Assembly: GCF_015679265.1 (NCBI RefSeq) | Contig: NZ_CP064942.1 | Location: 1,830,001 to 1,894,000 of the forward strand | DNA: 64,000 nt | Source: Pontivivens ytuae | Lineage (GTDB): Bacteria > Pseudomonadota > Alphaproteobacteria > Rhodobacterales > Rhodobacteraceae | Direction of reading: 5' to 3' | Shown: positions 45,729 through 56,659 of the stretch, piece after piece | Layout: each line of letters opens with the position of its first letter | Position numbering within the stretch: the stretch's first letter is position 1 | The notes under the pieces: generated by a model | What the model was told of the DNA's origin: nothing | Seen by the model: the letters and a program-made list of their open reading frames with translations, nothing else | Databases searched by the model: none | Made by a program: the position numbers and the translations under genes

Positions 45729-47987
45729 TCAGCCGACCCGGCAGGCCGCCATCACAGCCATATGGAGGATGTCATTCACCGTCGCCGTCGTCGTCGTGAG
45801 CTTCACCTGCCGGTCGATGCCGGTCAGGATCGGGCCGATCACGGTCGCACCCGCAAGCTCCTGCATCATCTTGACCGAGATCGACGCCGAGTGCCGCGCC
45901 GGGACCACCAGGATGTTGGCGGGGCCGGAGAGGCGGCAGAACGGGTACTGGTTCATCACGTCGGCGTTCAGCGCCACGTCCACCGTCATCTCGCCATCGT
46001 ATTCGAAGTCCACATGGCGCGCGTCGAGCGCCTCGACCGCGTGGTGCATCTTCTCGGCGCGTTCGGACACGGGGTAGCCGAAGTTGGAGAAGGAGCAGAA
46101 CGCCACTCGCGGCTCCAGCCCCAGAGAGCGGGCGACCTCCGCCGCACGCTCCGCGATGTTGGCGAGATCCTCGCGGTCCGGCCATTCGTGGACAAGCGTA
46201 TCGGCGATCAGCACCAGCCGCCCCTCGTGCAGGATGGCGGAGATGCCGACAGCCCCATCCGCCGCTGTCGCATCGAAGACGAGCCCGATCTGCGCGAGCA
46301 CCTGCGCCCCTTTCCGCGTCGCGCCTGTCACCATCCCGTCGGCATAGTCATGGGCGAGCAGCAGGGCCGAAAACACATGCCGATCGCGGCTCGCGAGGCG
46401 ATAGCAATCCCGCTGGTCATATCCCCGGCGCTGGAGGCGGCGGTAGAGGAACTCCGTCATCTCCTGCAGGTTGTCGACGGTGCCCGCGTTCACGATCCGC
46501 AGCTCGCTGATCGCGTCGCCCTGCCCCGCCTGGTCGAGGATCTGCTGCACCTCATCCGGCCGCCCGATGACGATGGGCTCGCCCAGGCCGGAGCGGGCAT
46601 AGGCCAGCGCCGCACGCACCACCCGTTCGTCATCGCCCTCGGCAAAGATCATCCGCGCCTGGCTCTCTTTCGCGCGGTTGAACAGCCCTTCGAGGATGGA
46701 GGCCGTGGGATCGAGCCGCGATTTCAGCGTCAGCTCGTAGGCCTCCATGTCGATGATCGGACGGCGGGCGACGCCGGTATCCATCCCGGCCTTCGCCACC
46801 GCGGGCGGGATCGTGTGGATCAGCCGCGGGTCGAAGGGGGTCGGGATGATGTAGTCCGGCCCGAACTGCAGCTTGCGCCCATAGGCCATGCCGACCTCGT
46901 CGGGCACATCCTCCCGTGCCAGCTCGGCCAGCGCGCGGGCACAAGCAATCTTCATCTCGTCGTTGATCTTGCGCGCCTGGATGTCGAGCGCCCCGCGGAA
47001 GAGATAGGGGAAGCCGAGCACGTTGTTGACCTGGTTGGGATAGTCCGACCGGCCCGTCGCGACGATTGCGTCCTTGCGCACGGCGTGGGCATCCTCCGGC
47101 GTGATTTCCGGATCCGGGTTGGCCATGGCGAAGATGACGGGGTTGTCCGCCATGCTCGCCACCATCTCCGCCGTCACCGCGCCCTTGACCGAGACGCCGA
47201 GGAAGACGTCGGCGCCCTTCATCGCCTCCTCTAGCGTCCGGTCCTCGGTGTCGGCGGCATGGGCTGACTTCCACTGGTTCATGCCCTCCTGCCGGCCCTT
47301 GTAGATCACGCCCTTCGTGTCGCAGGCGATGCAGTTGTCGTGCCGCGCGCCCATCGCCTTGATCAACTCGATACAGGCGATCCCGGCGGCCCCGGCGCCG
47401 TTCAGCACGATCTTGCAATCGGCGAGCTTCTTGCCGGAGAGGTGCAGCGCGTTGATGAGCCCCGCCGCACAGATCACCGCCGTCCCGTGCTGATCGTCGT
47501 GGAAGACGGGGATGTCCATCTCCTCCTTCAACCGATCCTCGATGATGAAGCACTCGGGCGCCTTGATATCTTCGAGGTTGATCCCGCCGAAGGATGGACC
47601 CATCAGCTTGACCGCGTTGATGAACGCCTCCGGATCCTCCGTATCGAGTTCGAGGTCGATGGAGTTCACGTCGGCGAAGCGTTTGAAGAGCACCGCCTTG
47701 CCCTCCATCACCGGCTTGGAGGCCAGCGCACCGAGATTGCCGAGACCCAGGATCGCGGAGCCGTTGGAGATCACGGCGACCATGTTCCCCTTGGTCGTGT
47801 AGTCGTAGGCAAGTGACGGATCCTCCGCGATCGCCTTCACCGGCACGGCAACCCCGGGGGAGTAGGCAAGGCTCAGATCCCGCTGCGTGGTCATGACGGT
47901 GGAGGCCCGCACCTCCAGCTTTCCGGGCACCGGGTTCAGGTGGTAGGCCAGCGCCTCTTCATCGGTCGTGCGGGTCTTCTGCGACAT
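45729..47987 (-). CDS. maeB: NADP-dependent malic enzyme (MaeB, malic-phosphotransacetylase fusion)
   Basis: The 752-residue protein has an N-terminal malic enzyme domain ([16 protein letters not shown] about 160-175, [11 protein letters not shown] about 190, dinucleotide binding) and a C-terminal phosphotransacetylase-like domain from about 430 ([13 protein letters not shown]). It decarboxylates malate to pyruvate with NADP; the second domain is usually regulatory, binding acetyl-CoA. The ATG at 47987 has GAGGAGATGG upstream, so an earlier in-frame start is not used. Confidence 0.94.
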   Translation of the reverse strand: MSQKTRTTDEEALAYHLNPVPGKLEVRASTVMTTQRDLSLAYSPGVAVPVKAIAEDPSLAYDYTTKGNMVAVISNGSAILGLGNLGALASKPVMEGKAVLFKRFADVNSIDLELDTEDPEAFINAVKLMGPSFGGINLEDIKAPECFIIEDRLKEEMDIPVFHDDQHGTAVICAAGLINALHLSGKKLADCKIVLNGAGAAGIACIELIKAMGARHDNCIACDTKGVIYKGRQEGMNQWKSAHAADTEDRTLEEAMKGADVFLGVSVKGAVTAEMVASMADNPVIFAMANPDPEITPEDAHAVRKDAIVATGRSDYPNQVNNVLGFPYLFRGALDIQARKINDEMKIACARALAELAREDVPDEVGMAYGRKLQFGPDYIIPTPFDPRLIHTIPPAVAKAGMDTGVARRPIIDMEAYELTLKSRLDPTASILEGLFNRAKESQARMIFAEGDDERVVRAALAYARSGLGEPIVIGRPDEVQQILDQAGQGDAISELRIVNAGTVDNLQEMTEFLYRRLQRRGYDQRDCYRLASRDRHVFSALLLAHDYADGMVTGATRKGAQVLAQIGLVFDATAADGAVGISAILHEGRLVLIADTLVHEWPDREDLANIAERAAEVARSLGLEPRVAFCSFSNFGYPVSERAEKMHHAVEALDARHVDFEYDGEMTVDVALNADVMNQYPFCRLSGPANILVVPARHSASISVKMMQELAGATVIGPILTGIDRQVKLTTTTATVNDILHMAVMAACRVG

Positions 47988-48115
47988 GGCCCATCTCCTC
48001 CCTCGTGTTTTGTCCCTGTTACGGGGCCGCGGCGCGCGGCACAACGCAGGCGTGCCCTTTTCCCCGCGATGGCGGGGCGGTAGACAGGGCTCCGGGTTCG
48101 GGACGAGGGGCAGAC

Positions 48116-50758
48116 ATGGCCGACGGCGCGACGCCGATGATGGCGCAGTATCTGGAGATCAAGACGCAGTATCCCGACGCGCTCCTGTTCTACCGGATGG
48201 GCGATTTCTACGAGCTGTTCTTCGACGATGCGAAGGCGGCGAGTGCGGCACTCGACATCGCGCTGACCAAGCGCGGAAAGCATGCGGGCGAGGACATCGC
48301 CATGTGCGGCGTGCCGCATCATGCGGCCGAGGGCTATCTGCTGACGCTGATCCGCAAGGGCTTCCGCGTCGCGGTGTGCGAGCAGATGGAAAGCCCCGCG
48401 GAGGCGAAGAAGCGCGGCTACAAGGCCGTGGTGAGGCGCGAGGTCGTCCGCCTCGTCACGCCCGGCACGCTGACCGAGGACACGCTGCTCGACGCGCGGC
48501 GCAACAACTTCCTCGCCGCCTTTGCCGAGGTGCGGGGCGCGGGCGGTTATGCCTGGCTCGACATGTCCACCGGGGAGTTCCATGTGGCCCTCTGCCCGCG
48601 TGTCATGCTCGGGCCGATGCTGGCGCGGACGGCGCCCCGCGAGGTCCTGCTCGCCGATGAGGATGCGCGGGAGGCGGTGGAGGAAAGTGGGGCCACCGTC
48701 ACCCCACTCGCCCCCGCGAGCTTCGACAGTCAGGCGGCGGAGGGGCGGCTCGCGGAGCTCTATGGGGTGAAGTCGCTGGAGGGCTTCGGCACCTTCACCC
48801 GCGCCGAGCTGTCGGCAATGGGCGCGCTGATCGACTACGTGGAGATCACGCAGAAGGGCCAAATGCCGCTGGTGCGCCGCCCAATGCAGGAGGTGCAGGG
48901 CGCCGCGATGCAAATCGACGCGGCGACCCGGCGGAACCTGGAGCTGACCCATGCGCTTTCGGGCGGGCGGGACGGTGGTCTGCTTGCGGCGATCGACCGG
49001 ACGGTGACGGGGCCGGGCGCGCGGCTCCTCGAAACGCGGCTCTGCGCGCCCTCAACCGATCTCGGCACGATCACAGCGAGGCTCGATGCGGTGTCGCTCT
49101 TCGTCGAGGATCGGCGACTGGCCTGCGACCTGCGGGAGGCATTACGCCGTGCTCCAGACATGGATCGCGCGCTGAACCGGCTCGCGCTCGACCGCGGCGG
49201 TCCGCGCGACCTCGCCGCTCTGCGCGACGGTCTCACGCAAGCCGAGGGAAGTGCGACGCTGCTGGACCGCGCGGCCGAAACGCCGGAACTGGTTGAAACG
49301 GCGGCCGCGCGGCTTCGGGGGCATGACGAAGTGTTGGGGCTGCTCGACAGCTCGCTGGTCGCGGAACCGCCCCTGCTCGCCCGTGACGGTGGCTTTGTCG
49401 CCGAAGGCATCGACGTCGATCTCGACGAGGCGCGGACCCTGCGCGACGAGGGCCGCTCGGTCATCGCCGCGATGCAGGCGCGCTATGCGGAGCTCTCCGG
49501 CATCTCGGCGCTCAAGGTGAAGCACAACAACGTGCTCGGCTACTTCATCGAAACGACGGCGACCCATGCCGACAAGATGATGTCCGAGCCGCTGTCGGAG
49601 ACCTTCATCCATCGCCAGACGACGGCGAACGCCGTGCGTTTCACCACGGTCGAGCTGTCGGAGATAGAGACGAAGATCCTCAACGCCGGGGCGCGGGCGG
49701 TGGAGCTGGAACTCGCGATCTTCGCCCGACTGCGCGACGCGGTGCTGGAGGCCGCGACGTCGATCAATGACGCGGCCCGCGCGCTGGCGGAGCTCGACGT
49801 CGGAGCGGGTCTCGCCGAGATCGCGGTGGAGGGGGATTGGACCCGGCCCAAGCTGGACGCCTCCCGCGCCTTCGCAATTACCGCTGGCAGGCACCCGGTG
49901 GTGGAGCAGGCGTTGCGGCGGCAGGGCGCCGAGACCTTCATCCCCAATGACTGCGAGCTGTCGGCCGAGGGTGATGCCGCGCGGATCGTGCTGCTGACCG
50001 GCCCCAACATGGCCGGTAAATCGACCTGGCTGCGGCAGAACGCGATCATCGCCCTGCTCGCCCAGATCGGCGCCTATGTCCCGGCAGAAGCCGCGCATGT
50101 CGGCGTGGTCGATCAGCTATTCTCCCGCGTGGGCGCGGCGGACGATCTGGCGCGCGGTCGCTCGACCTTCATGGTCGAGATGGTCGAGACGGCCGCAATC
50201 CTGAACCAAGCGGGGGAGCGGGCGCTCGTTATCCTTGATGAGATCGGACGGGGCACAGCGACCTATGACGGTCTCTCGATCGCCTGGGCAACGCTGGAGC
50301 ATCTGCATGACGGCAACCGCTGCCGCGCGCTCTTCGCCACGCATTACCACGAGATGACGGCCCTTGCAGGCAAGCTCGACGGCGTATCGAACGCAACCGT
50401 GGCCGTGCGGGAATGGGAGGGCGATGTGATCTTCCTGCACGAGGTCCGAGCCGGGGCAGCCGACCGATCCTACGGGGTGCAGGTGGCGAAGCTCGCCGGG
50501 CTGCCGGCGGCCGTGGTGGAGCGCGCCCGCGTGGTGCTCGACGCTCTAGAGGAAGGCGAGCGGGATCGCGGGGGCAAGGCACAGACGCTGATCGACGATC
50601 TGCCGCTCTTCTCGGTCCCGGCGACCCCTGCCCCGGCGGCGCGGGCGGAAGCGTCCGAGCTCGAGAAGAAACTGCGCGATGTCCTGCCGGATACGCTTAC
50701 GCCGCGAGCAGCGCTTGATCTTATATATGAGTTGAAGGACCTCGTCCGCGGCGATTGA
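48116..50758 (+). CDS. mutS: DNA mismatch repair protein MutS
   Basis: The 880-residue protein has the mismatch-binding [14 protein letters not shown] motif (Phe-x-Glu wedge near residue 35), the connector, lever and clamp domains, and a C-terminal ABC ATPase with [13 protein letters not shown] (about 630), [14 protein letters not shown], and [10 protein letters not shown]. The ATG at 48116 gives the expected N-terminus. It is divergent from maeB, and converges on the oxygenase gene. Confidence 0.96.
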   Translation: MADGATPMMAQYLEIKTQYPDALLFYRMGDFYELFFDDAKAASAALDIALTKRGKHAGEDIAMCGVPHHAAEGYLLTLIRKGFRVAVCEQMESPAEAKKRGYKAVVRREVVRLVTPGTLTEDTLLDARRNNFLAAFAEVRGAGGYAWLDMSTGEFHVALCPRVMLGPMLARTAPREVLLADEDAREAVEESGATVTPLAPASFDSQAAEGRLAELYGVKSLEGFGTFTRAELSAMGALIDYVEITQKGQMPLVRRPMQEVQGAAMQIDAATRRNLELTHALSGGRDGGLLAAIDRTVTGPGARLLETRLCAPSTDLGTITARLDAVSLFVEDRRLACDLREALRRAPDMDRALNRLALDRGGPRDLAALRDGLTQAEGSATLLDRAAETPELVETAAARLRGHDEVLGLLDSSLVAEPPLLARDGGFVAEGIDVDLDEARTLRDEGRSVIAAMQARYAELSGISALKVKHNNVLGYFIETTATHADKMMSEPLSETFIHRQTTANAVRFTTVELSEIETKILNAGARAVELELAIFARLRDAVLEAATSINDAARALAELDVGAGLAEIAVEGDWTRPKLDASRAFAITAGRHPVVEQALRRQGAETFIPNDCELSAEGDAARIVLLTGPNMAGKSTWLRQNAIIALLAQIGAYVPAEAAHVGVVDQLFSRVGAADDLARGRSTFMVEMVETAAILNQAGERALVILDEIGRGTATYDGLSIAWATLEHLHDGNRCRALFATHYHEMTALAGKLDGVSNATVAVREWEGDVIFLHEVRAGAADRSYGVQVAKLAGLPAAVVERARVVLDALEEGERDRGGKAQTLIDDLPLFSVPATPAPAARAEASELEKKLRDVLPDTLTPRAALDLIYELKDLVRGD

Positions 50759-50760
50759 TG

Positions 50761-50776
50761 AGTCTTTTATAAGACT
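50761..50776. terminator. Small AT-rich hairpin between mutS and oxygenase
   Basis: AGTCTT (50761-50766) pairs with AAGACT (50771-50776) around TTAT, exactly in the 18-bp gap between convergent stops. The stem is short, so termination by it alone is doubtful. Confidence 0.35.
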
Positions 50777-51475
50777 TCAGGTCGCGTTGTGAAAGATGAT
50801 CCCCAGCGTGTGCCGCTGCCCTGCCCGGACGCGGCTGACGCCGTGCCGCTGCTTTACCCGGTAGGAGCCTCGGGTGCCCTGCCGCGGCCGCTCGTTGACC
50901 GGGAAGACGACGCCGTGGCCCCGCTTCAGCGGTACTACCTCGGCGCGGGATTGCATCCGGGGGCGCTGCTCCGTCAGGACAAACTCACCACCCTCGAAGG
51001 CGGTGGGCTCATCGAGCAGGATAACGACCTGCAGCGGGAAGGTCAGGTCGCCGTAGATGTCCTGATGCAGGCAGTTGTAGTCCCCGGGTCCGTAGCGAAG
51101 GATCAGTGGCGTGGGCCGATGCTGCCCGGCAGCAGCACAGCGTTCAACGAGCTCCGCGTGGGTGTCAGGCCAGCGCCGGTCGGTGCCAAGCTGCTCCTCC
51201 CACTCATTGGCGATGCGGGCAAGCGCCGGGTAGAGCGCCTGACGGAGATTGGCGATCAGGTCGGGCAGCGGGTCGGCGAAGTACTTGTACTCGCCCTGCC
51301 CGAAACCGTGCCGTTTCATCTGGATGTGACTGCGGTAAAGATCCTCGCGGTTGTAGTCCGCGATCAGCCGGTCCGCGTCGGCATCTTCGATGAGGCGGCC
51401 GAGATCGGCATAGCCGAACGCGTCAAGATCGTCGCGTACGGCGTTCCAGTCGGGCGAGGTCGTTTCAAAAGGCAT
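50777..51475 (-). CDS. 2-oxoglutarate/Fe(II)-dependent oxygenase (prolyl 4-hydroxylase-like)
   Basis: The 232-residue protein has the facial triad: HQD (about residue 137 in LHQDIYGDLTFPLQ), a distal His in RHGVSRVRAGQRHTLG (about 210) and a following Arg for 2-oxoglutarate. The EGGEFVLTEQRPR strand is typical of the P4H branch. It hydroxylates an unknown protein or small substrate. It is isolated, with a 318-bp gap upstream. Confidence 0.85.
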   Translation of the reverse strand: MPFETTSPDWNAVRDDLDAFGYADLGRLIEDADADRLIADYNREDLYRSHIQMKRHGFGQGEYKYFADPLPDLIANLRQALYPALARIANEWEEQLGTDRRWPDTHAELVERCAAAGQHRPTPLILRYGPGDYNCLHQDIYGDLTFPLQVVILLDEPTAFEGGEFVLTEQRPRMQSRAEVVPLKRGHGVVFPVNERPRQGTRGSYRVKQRHGVSRVRAGQRHTLGIIFHNAT

Positions 51476-51793
51476 GGGCAGTCCTCCCGGATCGGCTCAA
51501 TCCTAGGACGCGCTACCGCCCGCCTCAGCCCGTTTCTTGCGATTGCCGAGCCGGGTCGTGTCAGAGCCCCCCGACACGACCCGAACCCCCCGCGGCACCG
51601 CCCCGTCATGAGGAGGCGGACACGCCAGCCGCGAGATCTGGATCGACGGCTCGGCGCGGTCGATCCGTTGTCGGTTCGCCCACCCTACAACTCTGTGGGA
51701 CACCACATGACATGACATCAATTGGCGCGTGCGTCGATCCCACGTTCGCATTAGCAAATCAAATCAGTGCACTCGGGGAACAGTGTGCGCGCT
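51476..51793. other. 318-bp intergenic region between PPOX-type gene and oxygenase
   Basis: No supported gene. An 84-codon minus frame (51503-51757) has no recognisable domain. The region holds an 11-bp inverted repeat at 51552-51583. The section next to 51700-51793 is less GC-rich than its surroundings and may hold the oxygenase promoter. Confidence 0.5.
51552..51583. repeat. Perfect 11-bp inverted repeat
   Basis: CGGGTCGTGTC (51552-51562) and GACACGACCCG (51573-51583) flank a 10-nt loop (AGAGCCCCCC). There is no T-tract on either side. It could be an mRNA leader structure of the oxygenase gene, whose start is 77 bp away, or a protein-binding site. Confidence 0.75.
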
Positions 51794-52402
51794 TCAGTAC
51801 AAGTTCTGGCGGTAGCGCGCGACCATGTCCTCATCGCTTTCCAGCGGTTCGGTCCGCTGCGCGTGGTCCCGCATCATCTCGGCCATCGTGCCGACGGGGC
51901 GGTCCTGCGGCCAGGTGTCGGGCTGCCAGAGGCCGGAGCGAAGGGCCGATTTGGCGCAGTGCATGTAGGCGCGCGTGATCGAGATGCGGAGCACCGTGGC
52001 CGGCAAGTGGCCCTTGTGCGCGGTCCGCTCGCGCAATGCCTGGTCGTCGCGGATCTCCGCCGTACCGCGGATGCGTAGCGTTTCCCGAACCGTTGGGATC
52101 AGGAAGATCAGGCCGATCTCGGGATTGGTGAGCAGGTTGGTGAGTGCATCGAGCCGGTTGTTGCCCGGCCGATCGGGCAGGAGCAGTGTGGTGTCATCGT
52201 CGACAACCACGAACCCTGCCTCGTCGCCGCGGGGCGTGAGGTCGAGACCCTCGGTTCCGGACGTGCTCATCACGAGATAGGGCGAGGCGGCGATGAACGC
52301 GCGGCAATGCGCGTCCAGCGCCGTCAGTTCCTTGTCCACCGACCGGCCGAGCTTGGGCCCGTAGAGGGCGCGCAGGCTAGCCTCGTCGGTGATGCGGCTC
52401 AT
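51794..52402 (-). CDS. Pyridoxamine 5'-phosphate oxidase-family flavoprotein (MSMEG_1061-like)
   Basis: The 202-residue protein has the split-barrel FMN-binding pattern: FIAASPYLVMSTSG, DLTPRGDEAGFVVV (about 55-68) and PDRPGNNRLDALTNLL (about 75-90). The C-terminal part has TRAYMHCAKSALRSGLW. The MSMEG_1061 type acts on unknown substrates with FMN or F420-like cofactors. It is translationally coupled to grpE (ATGA overlap), an unusual partner. Confidence 0.87.
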   Translation of the reverse strand: MSRITDEASLRALYGPKLGRSVDKELTALDAHCRAFIAASPYLVMSTSGTEGLDLTPRGDEAGFVVVDDDTTLLLPDRPGNNRLDALTNLLTNPEIGLIFLIPTVRETLRIRGTAEIRDDQALRERTAHKGHLPATVLRISITRAYMHCAKSALRSGLWQPDTWPQDRPVGTMAEMMRDHAQRTEPLESDEDMVARYRQNLY

Positions 52403-52968
52403 GCGTCCGGGCTGCCGGACGAGACGCCTACCTGCGCGGGGCGCAGGAGCCGGTCGCCGATCATGAAGCCTTCGGTCATGACCTGGATGACGCAGCCGGC
52501 CTCGATGCCGGGCATCGGCGCCTCGAACATCGCCTGGTGGAGCTTGGGATCGAACTTGTCGCCCATCTCCGGATCGATGCGGGTGATCTTGTGCTTCTCG
52601 AAGGCGGCGACCAGTTCGCGCTGCGTGAGCTCGATCCCCTCGATTACCGCTGCCGCGACCTCGCGCTGCTCATCGGTCACGGCCTCTACGGCGCGCTTGA
52701 GATTGTCGTGCACGGGCAGCAGTTCACGCGCGAGGCGGGTGCCGCCATAGGTCTCGGCGTCCTTGCGGTCACGCTCGGCGCGCTTGCGGAGGTTCTCCAT
52801 CTCCGCATAGGCGCGCAGGAGCTTGTCCTGCAAATCGTCCCGCTCGGTGCGCAGGGCGTCGATCTCGGCATCCGGGTCGGCGTAACCGATATCGGTCTCG
52901 GTCGTGACGTCCTCGGCATCGGCCAGGATCTCGTCGATCTGCTCTTCGATCTGTTTTTCGTCGGACAT
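52399..52968 (-). CDS. grpE: Nucleotide exchange factor GrpE
   Basis: The 189-residue protein has an acidic N-terminus, a long coiled coil (about 30-90, with LRAYAEMENLRKRAERD) and a C-terminal beta-domain with FDPKLHQAMFEAP. GrpE releases ADP from DnaK. It lies 34 bp downstream of hrcA, the classical heat-shock arrangement. Confidence 0.95.
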   Translation of the reverse strand: MSDEKQIEEQIDEILADAEDVTTETDIGYADPDAEIDALRTERDDLQDKLLRAYAEMENLRKRAERDRKDAETYGGTRLARELLPVHDNLKRAVEAVTDEQREVAAAVIEGIELTQRELVAAFEKHKITRIDPEMGDKFDPKLHQAMFEAPMPGIEAGCVIQVMTEGFMIGDRLLRPAQVGVSSGSPDA

Positions 52969-53002
52969 GCGCGGCCCTTCGTCTTCCCCACTCGGTGCCT
53001 GC

Positions 53003-54070
53003 TCAGCGGCCGTCCTTGATGAGACGGCTCACGAGCTGGGCGGTGTAATCCACGATGGGAACGATGCGACCGTAATTGAGCCGGGTGGGCCCGATCACGC
53101 CGATCGCTCCGATGATCTTCCGGTCCGCGTTCATATAGGGAGATACCACCAGAGAGGAACCAGAAAGTGAAAAGAGCTTGTTCTCCGCACCGATGAAGAC
53201 ACGCACGCCGTCACCTTCTTCGGTCAGGGAGAGGAGCTGCGCGAGGTCGCGCTTGCGCTCGATATCGTCGAAGAGCTGGCGGATGCGGTCGAGATCCTCC
53301 TCCGCCTGACTGCTGTCGATCAGGTGCGAGGTGCCTCGGACGATGAGGCGGTCGCGGTCGGTGCCTTCGCGATCGGACCAGAGGGCAACTCCGGATTCGA
53401 CGAGCCCAGCGGCGAGCGCGTCGAGTTCGCGGCGGCGAGCGGCGATCTGCTCGGTGACGACGCCGCGAGCCTCGCTGACGGTGCGGCCTTCGAGGACGGC
53501 GTTGAGGAAGTTCGCGGCCTCCCGCATGGCAGAGGGTGGCAGGCCGGCGGGCGGGGTGAAGAGGCGGTTCTCCACCTGCCCATCGGCAGTGACGAGGACG
53601 ACGAGGGCGCGGTCCTCGGCTAGCGACACGAACTCGATATGGCGGATGGGCGCTTCGACTTGCGGGGCGAGAACGAGGGACGCGCCGCGAGTAAGCCCGG
53701 ACAGAACGCCGCTGGCGCGGTCGAGAGCGGCGGCGATGTCGGCGTCATCCTGGCCCATGGCGCGCTCGATCTCGGCCCGGTCCATCGCGTCGATCTCCGC
53801 CCCTTCGATGAAGCCGTCGACGAAGAGGCGTAGGCCCTTGTGGGTGGGCACGCGGCCGGCGCTGACATGGGGGCTGTCGAGGAGGCCGAGCAATTCGAGG
53901 TCCTGCATCACGTTGCGGATCGTCGCTGGGGAGCCACCATCGGGGAGTGCGCGCGACAGGGTCCGCGAGCCCACCGGCTCACCCGTTTCGAGATAGGTCT
54001 CGACAAGGGAGCGGAAGACGGATCGCGCGCGATCGCTCAGCTCGGTGATCGGTGCGGTGCGGTCGGACAT
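53003..54070 (-). CDS. hrcA: Heat-inducible transcription repressor HrcA
   Basis: The 355-residue protein has an N-terminal winged helix ([15 protein letters not shown] about 30-44, [13 protein letters not shown]), a GAF-like middle part, and a C-terminal domain with [10 protein letters not shown] and [30 protein letters not shown] (part). It represses groESL by binding CIRCE sites. The start at 54070 is the first ATG before the HTH. No CIRCE site is visible near it. Confidence 0.95.
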   Translation of the reverse strand: MSDRTAPITELSDRARSVFRSLVETYLETGEPVGSRTLSRALPDGGSPATIRNVMQDLELLGLLDSPHVSAGRVPTHKGLRLFVDGFIEGAEIDAMDRAEIERAMGQDDADIAAALDRASGVLSGLTRGASLVLAPQVEAPIRHIEFVSLAEDRALVVLVTADGQVENRLFTPPAGLPPSAMREAANFLNAVLEGRTVSEARGVVTEQIAARRRELDALAAGLVESGVALWSDREGTDRDRLIVRGTSHLIDSSQAEEDLDRIRQLFDDIERKRDLAQLLSLTEEGDGVRVFIGAENKLFSLSGSSLVVSPYMNADRKIIGAIGVIGPTRLNYGRIVPIVDYTAQLVSRLIKDGR

Positions 54071-54196
54071 CGCCGGCGTTTCCTCCTTCGATCCGAGGTA
54101 GGCAGATGTGCGGGACCCGTCAATCGCGGTGGTCCGCTCGCTGGACGTTGGGGGGGCGAGCCGGTACAGAAGCGGCACACTTCAAAGGAGATCCTC

Positions 54197-54910
54197 ATGC
54201 GTCCCTCCGGCCGTGCCGCAGATGCCCTTCGCCCCGTCTTCATCGAAACCGGAGTCACCAAGCACGCCGAGGGTTCCTGCCTCATCCGCTGCGGTGATAC
54301 GCATGTTCTGTGCACGGCGTCGGTCGAGGAACGCGTGCCGCCTTTCCTGCGCAATACGGGGCTCGGATGGGTCACGGCGGAGTACGGCATGCTGCCGCGC
54401 GCGACGACCACGCGGAACCGGCGGGAGGCACAGGCCGGGAAGCAGTCGGGTCGGACGCAGGAGATCCAGCGGCTGATCGGGCGCAGCCTGCGGGCCTCGG
54501 TCGATCGTGTGGCACTCGGGGAGCGGCAGATCACGGTGGATTGCGACGTGATCCAGGCGGATGGCGGGACGCGCTGCGCCTCGATCACCGGTGGCTGGGT
54601 CGCGCTGCGGCTGGCAGTGAACACGCTGCTGAAGGCGGGCGAGATCAAGTCGGATCCGCTGACGGATCACGTCGCCGCGGTGAGCTGCGGGATCGTCACG
54701 GGGACGCCGGTGCTCGATCTCGACTACACGGAGGACTCGAATGCGGGGACCGATGCGAACTTCGTGATGACGGGCTCCGGAGGGCTGGTGGAAATCCAGG
54801 GGTCGGCGGAGGGCGCGACCTTCAGCCGGGCCGAGTTCGACCAGCTGATGAACCTCGCGGAGATCGGCGTGCGGGACCTCGTCGCAGCACAGAAGGACGC
54901 CGTGGAATGA
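54197..54910 (+). CDS. rph: Ribonuclease PH
   Basis: The 237-residue phosphorolytic exonuclease has [14 protein letters not shown] at the start, [17 protein letters not shown] (about 60-76) and [15 protein letters not shown] (about 85). It trims tRNA 3' ends using phosphate. AAGGAG sits seven bases before the ATG. It is divergent from hrcA and overlaps rdgB. Confidence 0.96.
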   Translation: MRPSGRAADALRPVFIETGVTKHAEGSCLIRCGDTHVLCTASVEERVPPFLRNTGLGWVTAEYGMLPRATTTRNRREAQAGKQSGRTQEIQRLIGRSLRASVDRVALGERQITVDCDVIQADGGTRCASITGGWVALRLAVNTLLKAGEIKSDPLTDHVAAVSCGIVTGTPVLDLDYTEDSNAGTDANFVMTGSGGLVEIQGSAEGATFSRAEFDQLMNLAEIGVRDLVAAQKDAVE

Positions 54911-55518
54911 CGCGGCGCCTGACGGAGCGGCGGCTGGTTCTCGCCTCCCACAACGCGGGGAAGCTGCGGGAGATCGCCGCGCTCCTAGAGCCTTTCGGGA
55001 TCGATGTGACCTCGGCCGGTGAACTCGATCTGGAGGAGCCGGAGGAGACCGAGGACAGCTTTGCTGGCAACGCGCGGCTCAAGGCGCATTTCGCGGCGAA
55101 GGCCGCAGGCCTTGTGGCGCTGAGCGACGATAGCGGGATCGAAGTGGATGCGCTGGATGGCGCTCCTGGTGTCTACACCGCCGACTGGGCGGAAACGGAA
55201 TCGGGTCGCGACTTCATGCAGGCAATGACGCGGACGTGGCGCGAGGTTCAGGAGAGCGGTGCGGCTGAGCCGCACACGGCGCGGTTCGTGTGCACGCTGT
55301 GCCTCGCCTGGCCCGACGGCCATGACGAGGTCTTTCGCGGGGAGGCGCCGGGGCAACTCGTGTGGCCACCGCGGGGGACACAGGGCTTCGGCTATGATCC
55401 GATGTTCCTCCCGGATGGTCAGGATCGGACTTTCGGCGAAATGCCCTATGCCGACAAGGAACCGCTGAGCCATCGGGCGGATGCGTTCCGGAAGCTGGTG
55501 AGCGCCTGCTTTGACTGA
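54907..55518 (+). CDS. rdgB: dITP/XTP pyrophosphatase
   Basis: The 203-residue RdgB/HAM1 protein has [15 protein letters not shown] (about 12-26), [13 protein letters not shown] (about 71-83) and [15 protein letters not shown] (about 150). It removes non-canonical purine nucleotides from the pool. Its ATG overlaps the rph stop and its stop lies in the hemW start region, so rph-rdgB-hemW are coupled. Confidence 0.95.
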   Translation: MTRRLTERRLVLASHNAGKLREIAALLEPFGIDVTSAGELDLEEPEETEDSFAGNARLKAHFAAKAAGLVALSDDSGIEVDALDGAPGVYTADWAETESGRDFMQAMTRTWREVQESGAAEPHTARFVCTLCLAWPDGHDEVFRGEAPGQLVWPPRGTQGFGYDPMFLPDGQDRTFGEMPYADKEPLSHRADAFRKLVSACFD

Positions 55519-56659
55519 GGCAGGATTCGGCATCTATGTGCACTGGCCATTCTGCGCCGCGAAGTGCCCCTACTGCGACTTCAACTCGCATGTGCGGCGG
55601 GAGGTCGATCACGCGGCTTGGCGCGCGGCACTGCGGCAGGAACTGCGCTGGTATGCGGAGCGTGTTCCCGGTCGGCCGGTGGATACTGTGTTCTTCGGGG
55701 GTGGTACGCCGAGCCTGATGGCGCCGGAGACGGTGCACGATCTGTTGCAGGAGATCGATGCGATCTGGGGTTTGCGCCCTAGGGCCGAGGTGACGCTGGA
55801 GGCAAACCCGACATCCGTCGAGGCTGGTCGTTTTCGTGATTTTCGGCAGGCCGGGATCAATCGGGTATCGATGGGAATCCAGGCACTGCGCGACGATGAT
55901 CTGAAACGGCTTGGGCGGCTCCATAGTGTGGCGGAGGCGCGAGCTGCCTTTGACATCGCCCGAGGTGCGTTCGAGCGGGTGAGCTTTGACCTGATCTATG
56001 CGCGGCAGGGGCAAACGCTTGAGGAGTGGCAGCGTGAGTTGCGTGAGGCCTTGTCGATGGCGGTCGATCACCTATCGCTATATCAACTGACGATCGAGCC
56101 GGGCACGGCGTTTGGCGACCTGCACCGGGCGGGACGTTTGCGGGATTTGCCGGATGATGGGCTGTCGGCGGACATGTACATGGCAACGCAAGAGATGACA
56201 GAGGCGGCCGGCATGGGCGCCTACGAGATCTCCAACCACGCGCGGGCGGGAGCGGTGTCGGCGCACAACATGATTTACTGGCGGTGCGGCGACTACGTGG
56301 GCGTCGGGCCTGGAGCGCATGGGCGGGTTGAACTCGAGGGTACGCGTTCGGCTACGGAGACGGTCCGCCAGCCGGAGGCCTATCTGGCTGCGGTCGCGGA
56401 GCAATCGAACGCTGTGAAATCGGTCGAGGTGGTATCACGCGAGGAGCAGGCCGTGGAGCATCTTCTCATGGGGCTGCGGCTCACTGAAGGGGTGAGTCTG
56501 GCCCGGCATAAGAAGATCGCGGGGCATGCGCTCGATCTCTCGGGAGTTGCTGCGTTGATCGAGCAGGGACTCGTTGATGTCAGTGGCGATCGGCTTCGCA
56601 TTCCTGCCGTGGGGCGACCGGTTACGAATGCGATTCTTAGAGAACTGTTAAGCTATTGA
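55511..56659 (+). CDS. hemW: HemW-type heme chaperone / radical SAM protein
   Basis: The 382-residue protein has the radical SAM triad [10 protein letters not shown] (about 16-25), preceded by YVHWPFC, and [10 protein letters not shown] (about 58). HemW delivers heme to respiratory enzymes and was earlier called an HemN-like protein. The start is a TTG at 55511 inside the rdgB end; it gives the family N-terminus [14 protein letters not shown]. It overlaps the convergent parB gene by 7 bp. Confidence 0.92.
   Translation: MTEAGFGIYVHWPFCAAKCPYCDFNSHVRREVDHAAWRAALRQELRWYAERVPGRPVDTVFFGGGTPSLMAPETVHDLLQEIDAIWGLRPRAEVTLEANPTSVEAGRFRDFRQAGINRVSMGIQALRDDDLKRLGRLHSVAEARAAFDIARGAFERVSFDLIYARQGQTLEEWQRELREALSMAVDHLSLYQLTIEPGTAFGDLHRAGRLRDLPDDGLSADMYMATQEMTEAAGMGAYEISNHARAGAVSAHNMIYWRCGDYVGVGPGAHGRVELEGTRSATETVRQPEAYLAAVAEQSNAVKSVEVVSREEQAVEHLLMGLRLTEGVSLARHKKIAGHALDLSGVAALIEQGLVDVSGDRLRIPAVGRPVTNAILRELLSY

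Noticed and set aside
51503..51757. 84-codon minus frame in the 318-bp gap upstream of the oxygenase
   Set aside because: No recognisable domain; covers the inverted repeat; composition is not like coding sequence of its neighbours.
54071..54196. CIRCE element search between hrcA and rph
   Set aside because: No TTAGCACTC-N9-GAGTGCTAA-like sequence is visible in the divergent gap.
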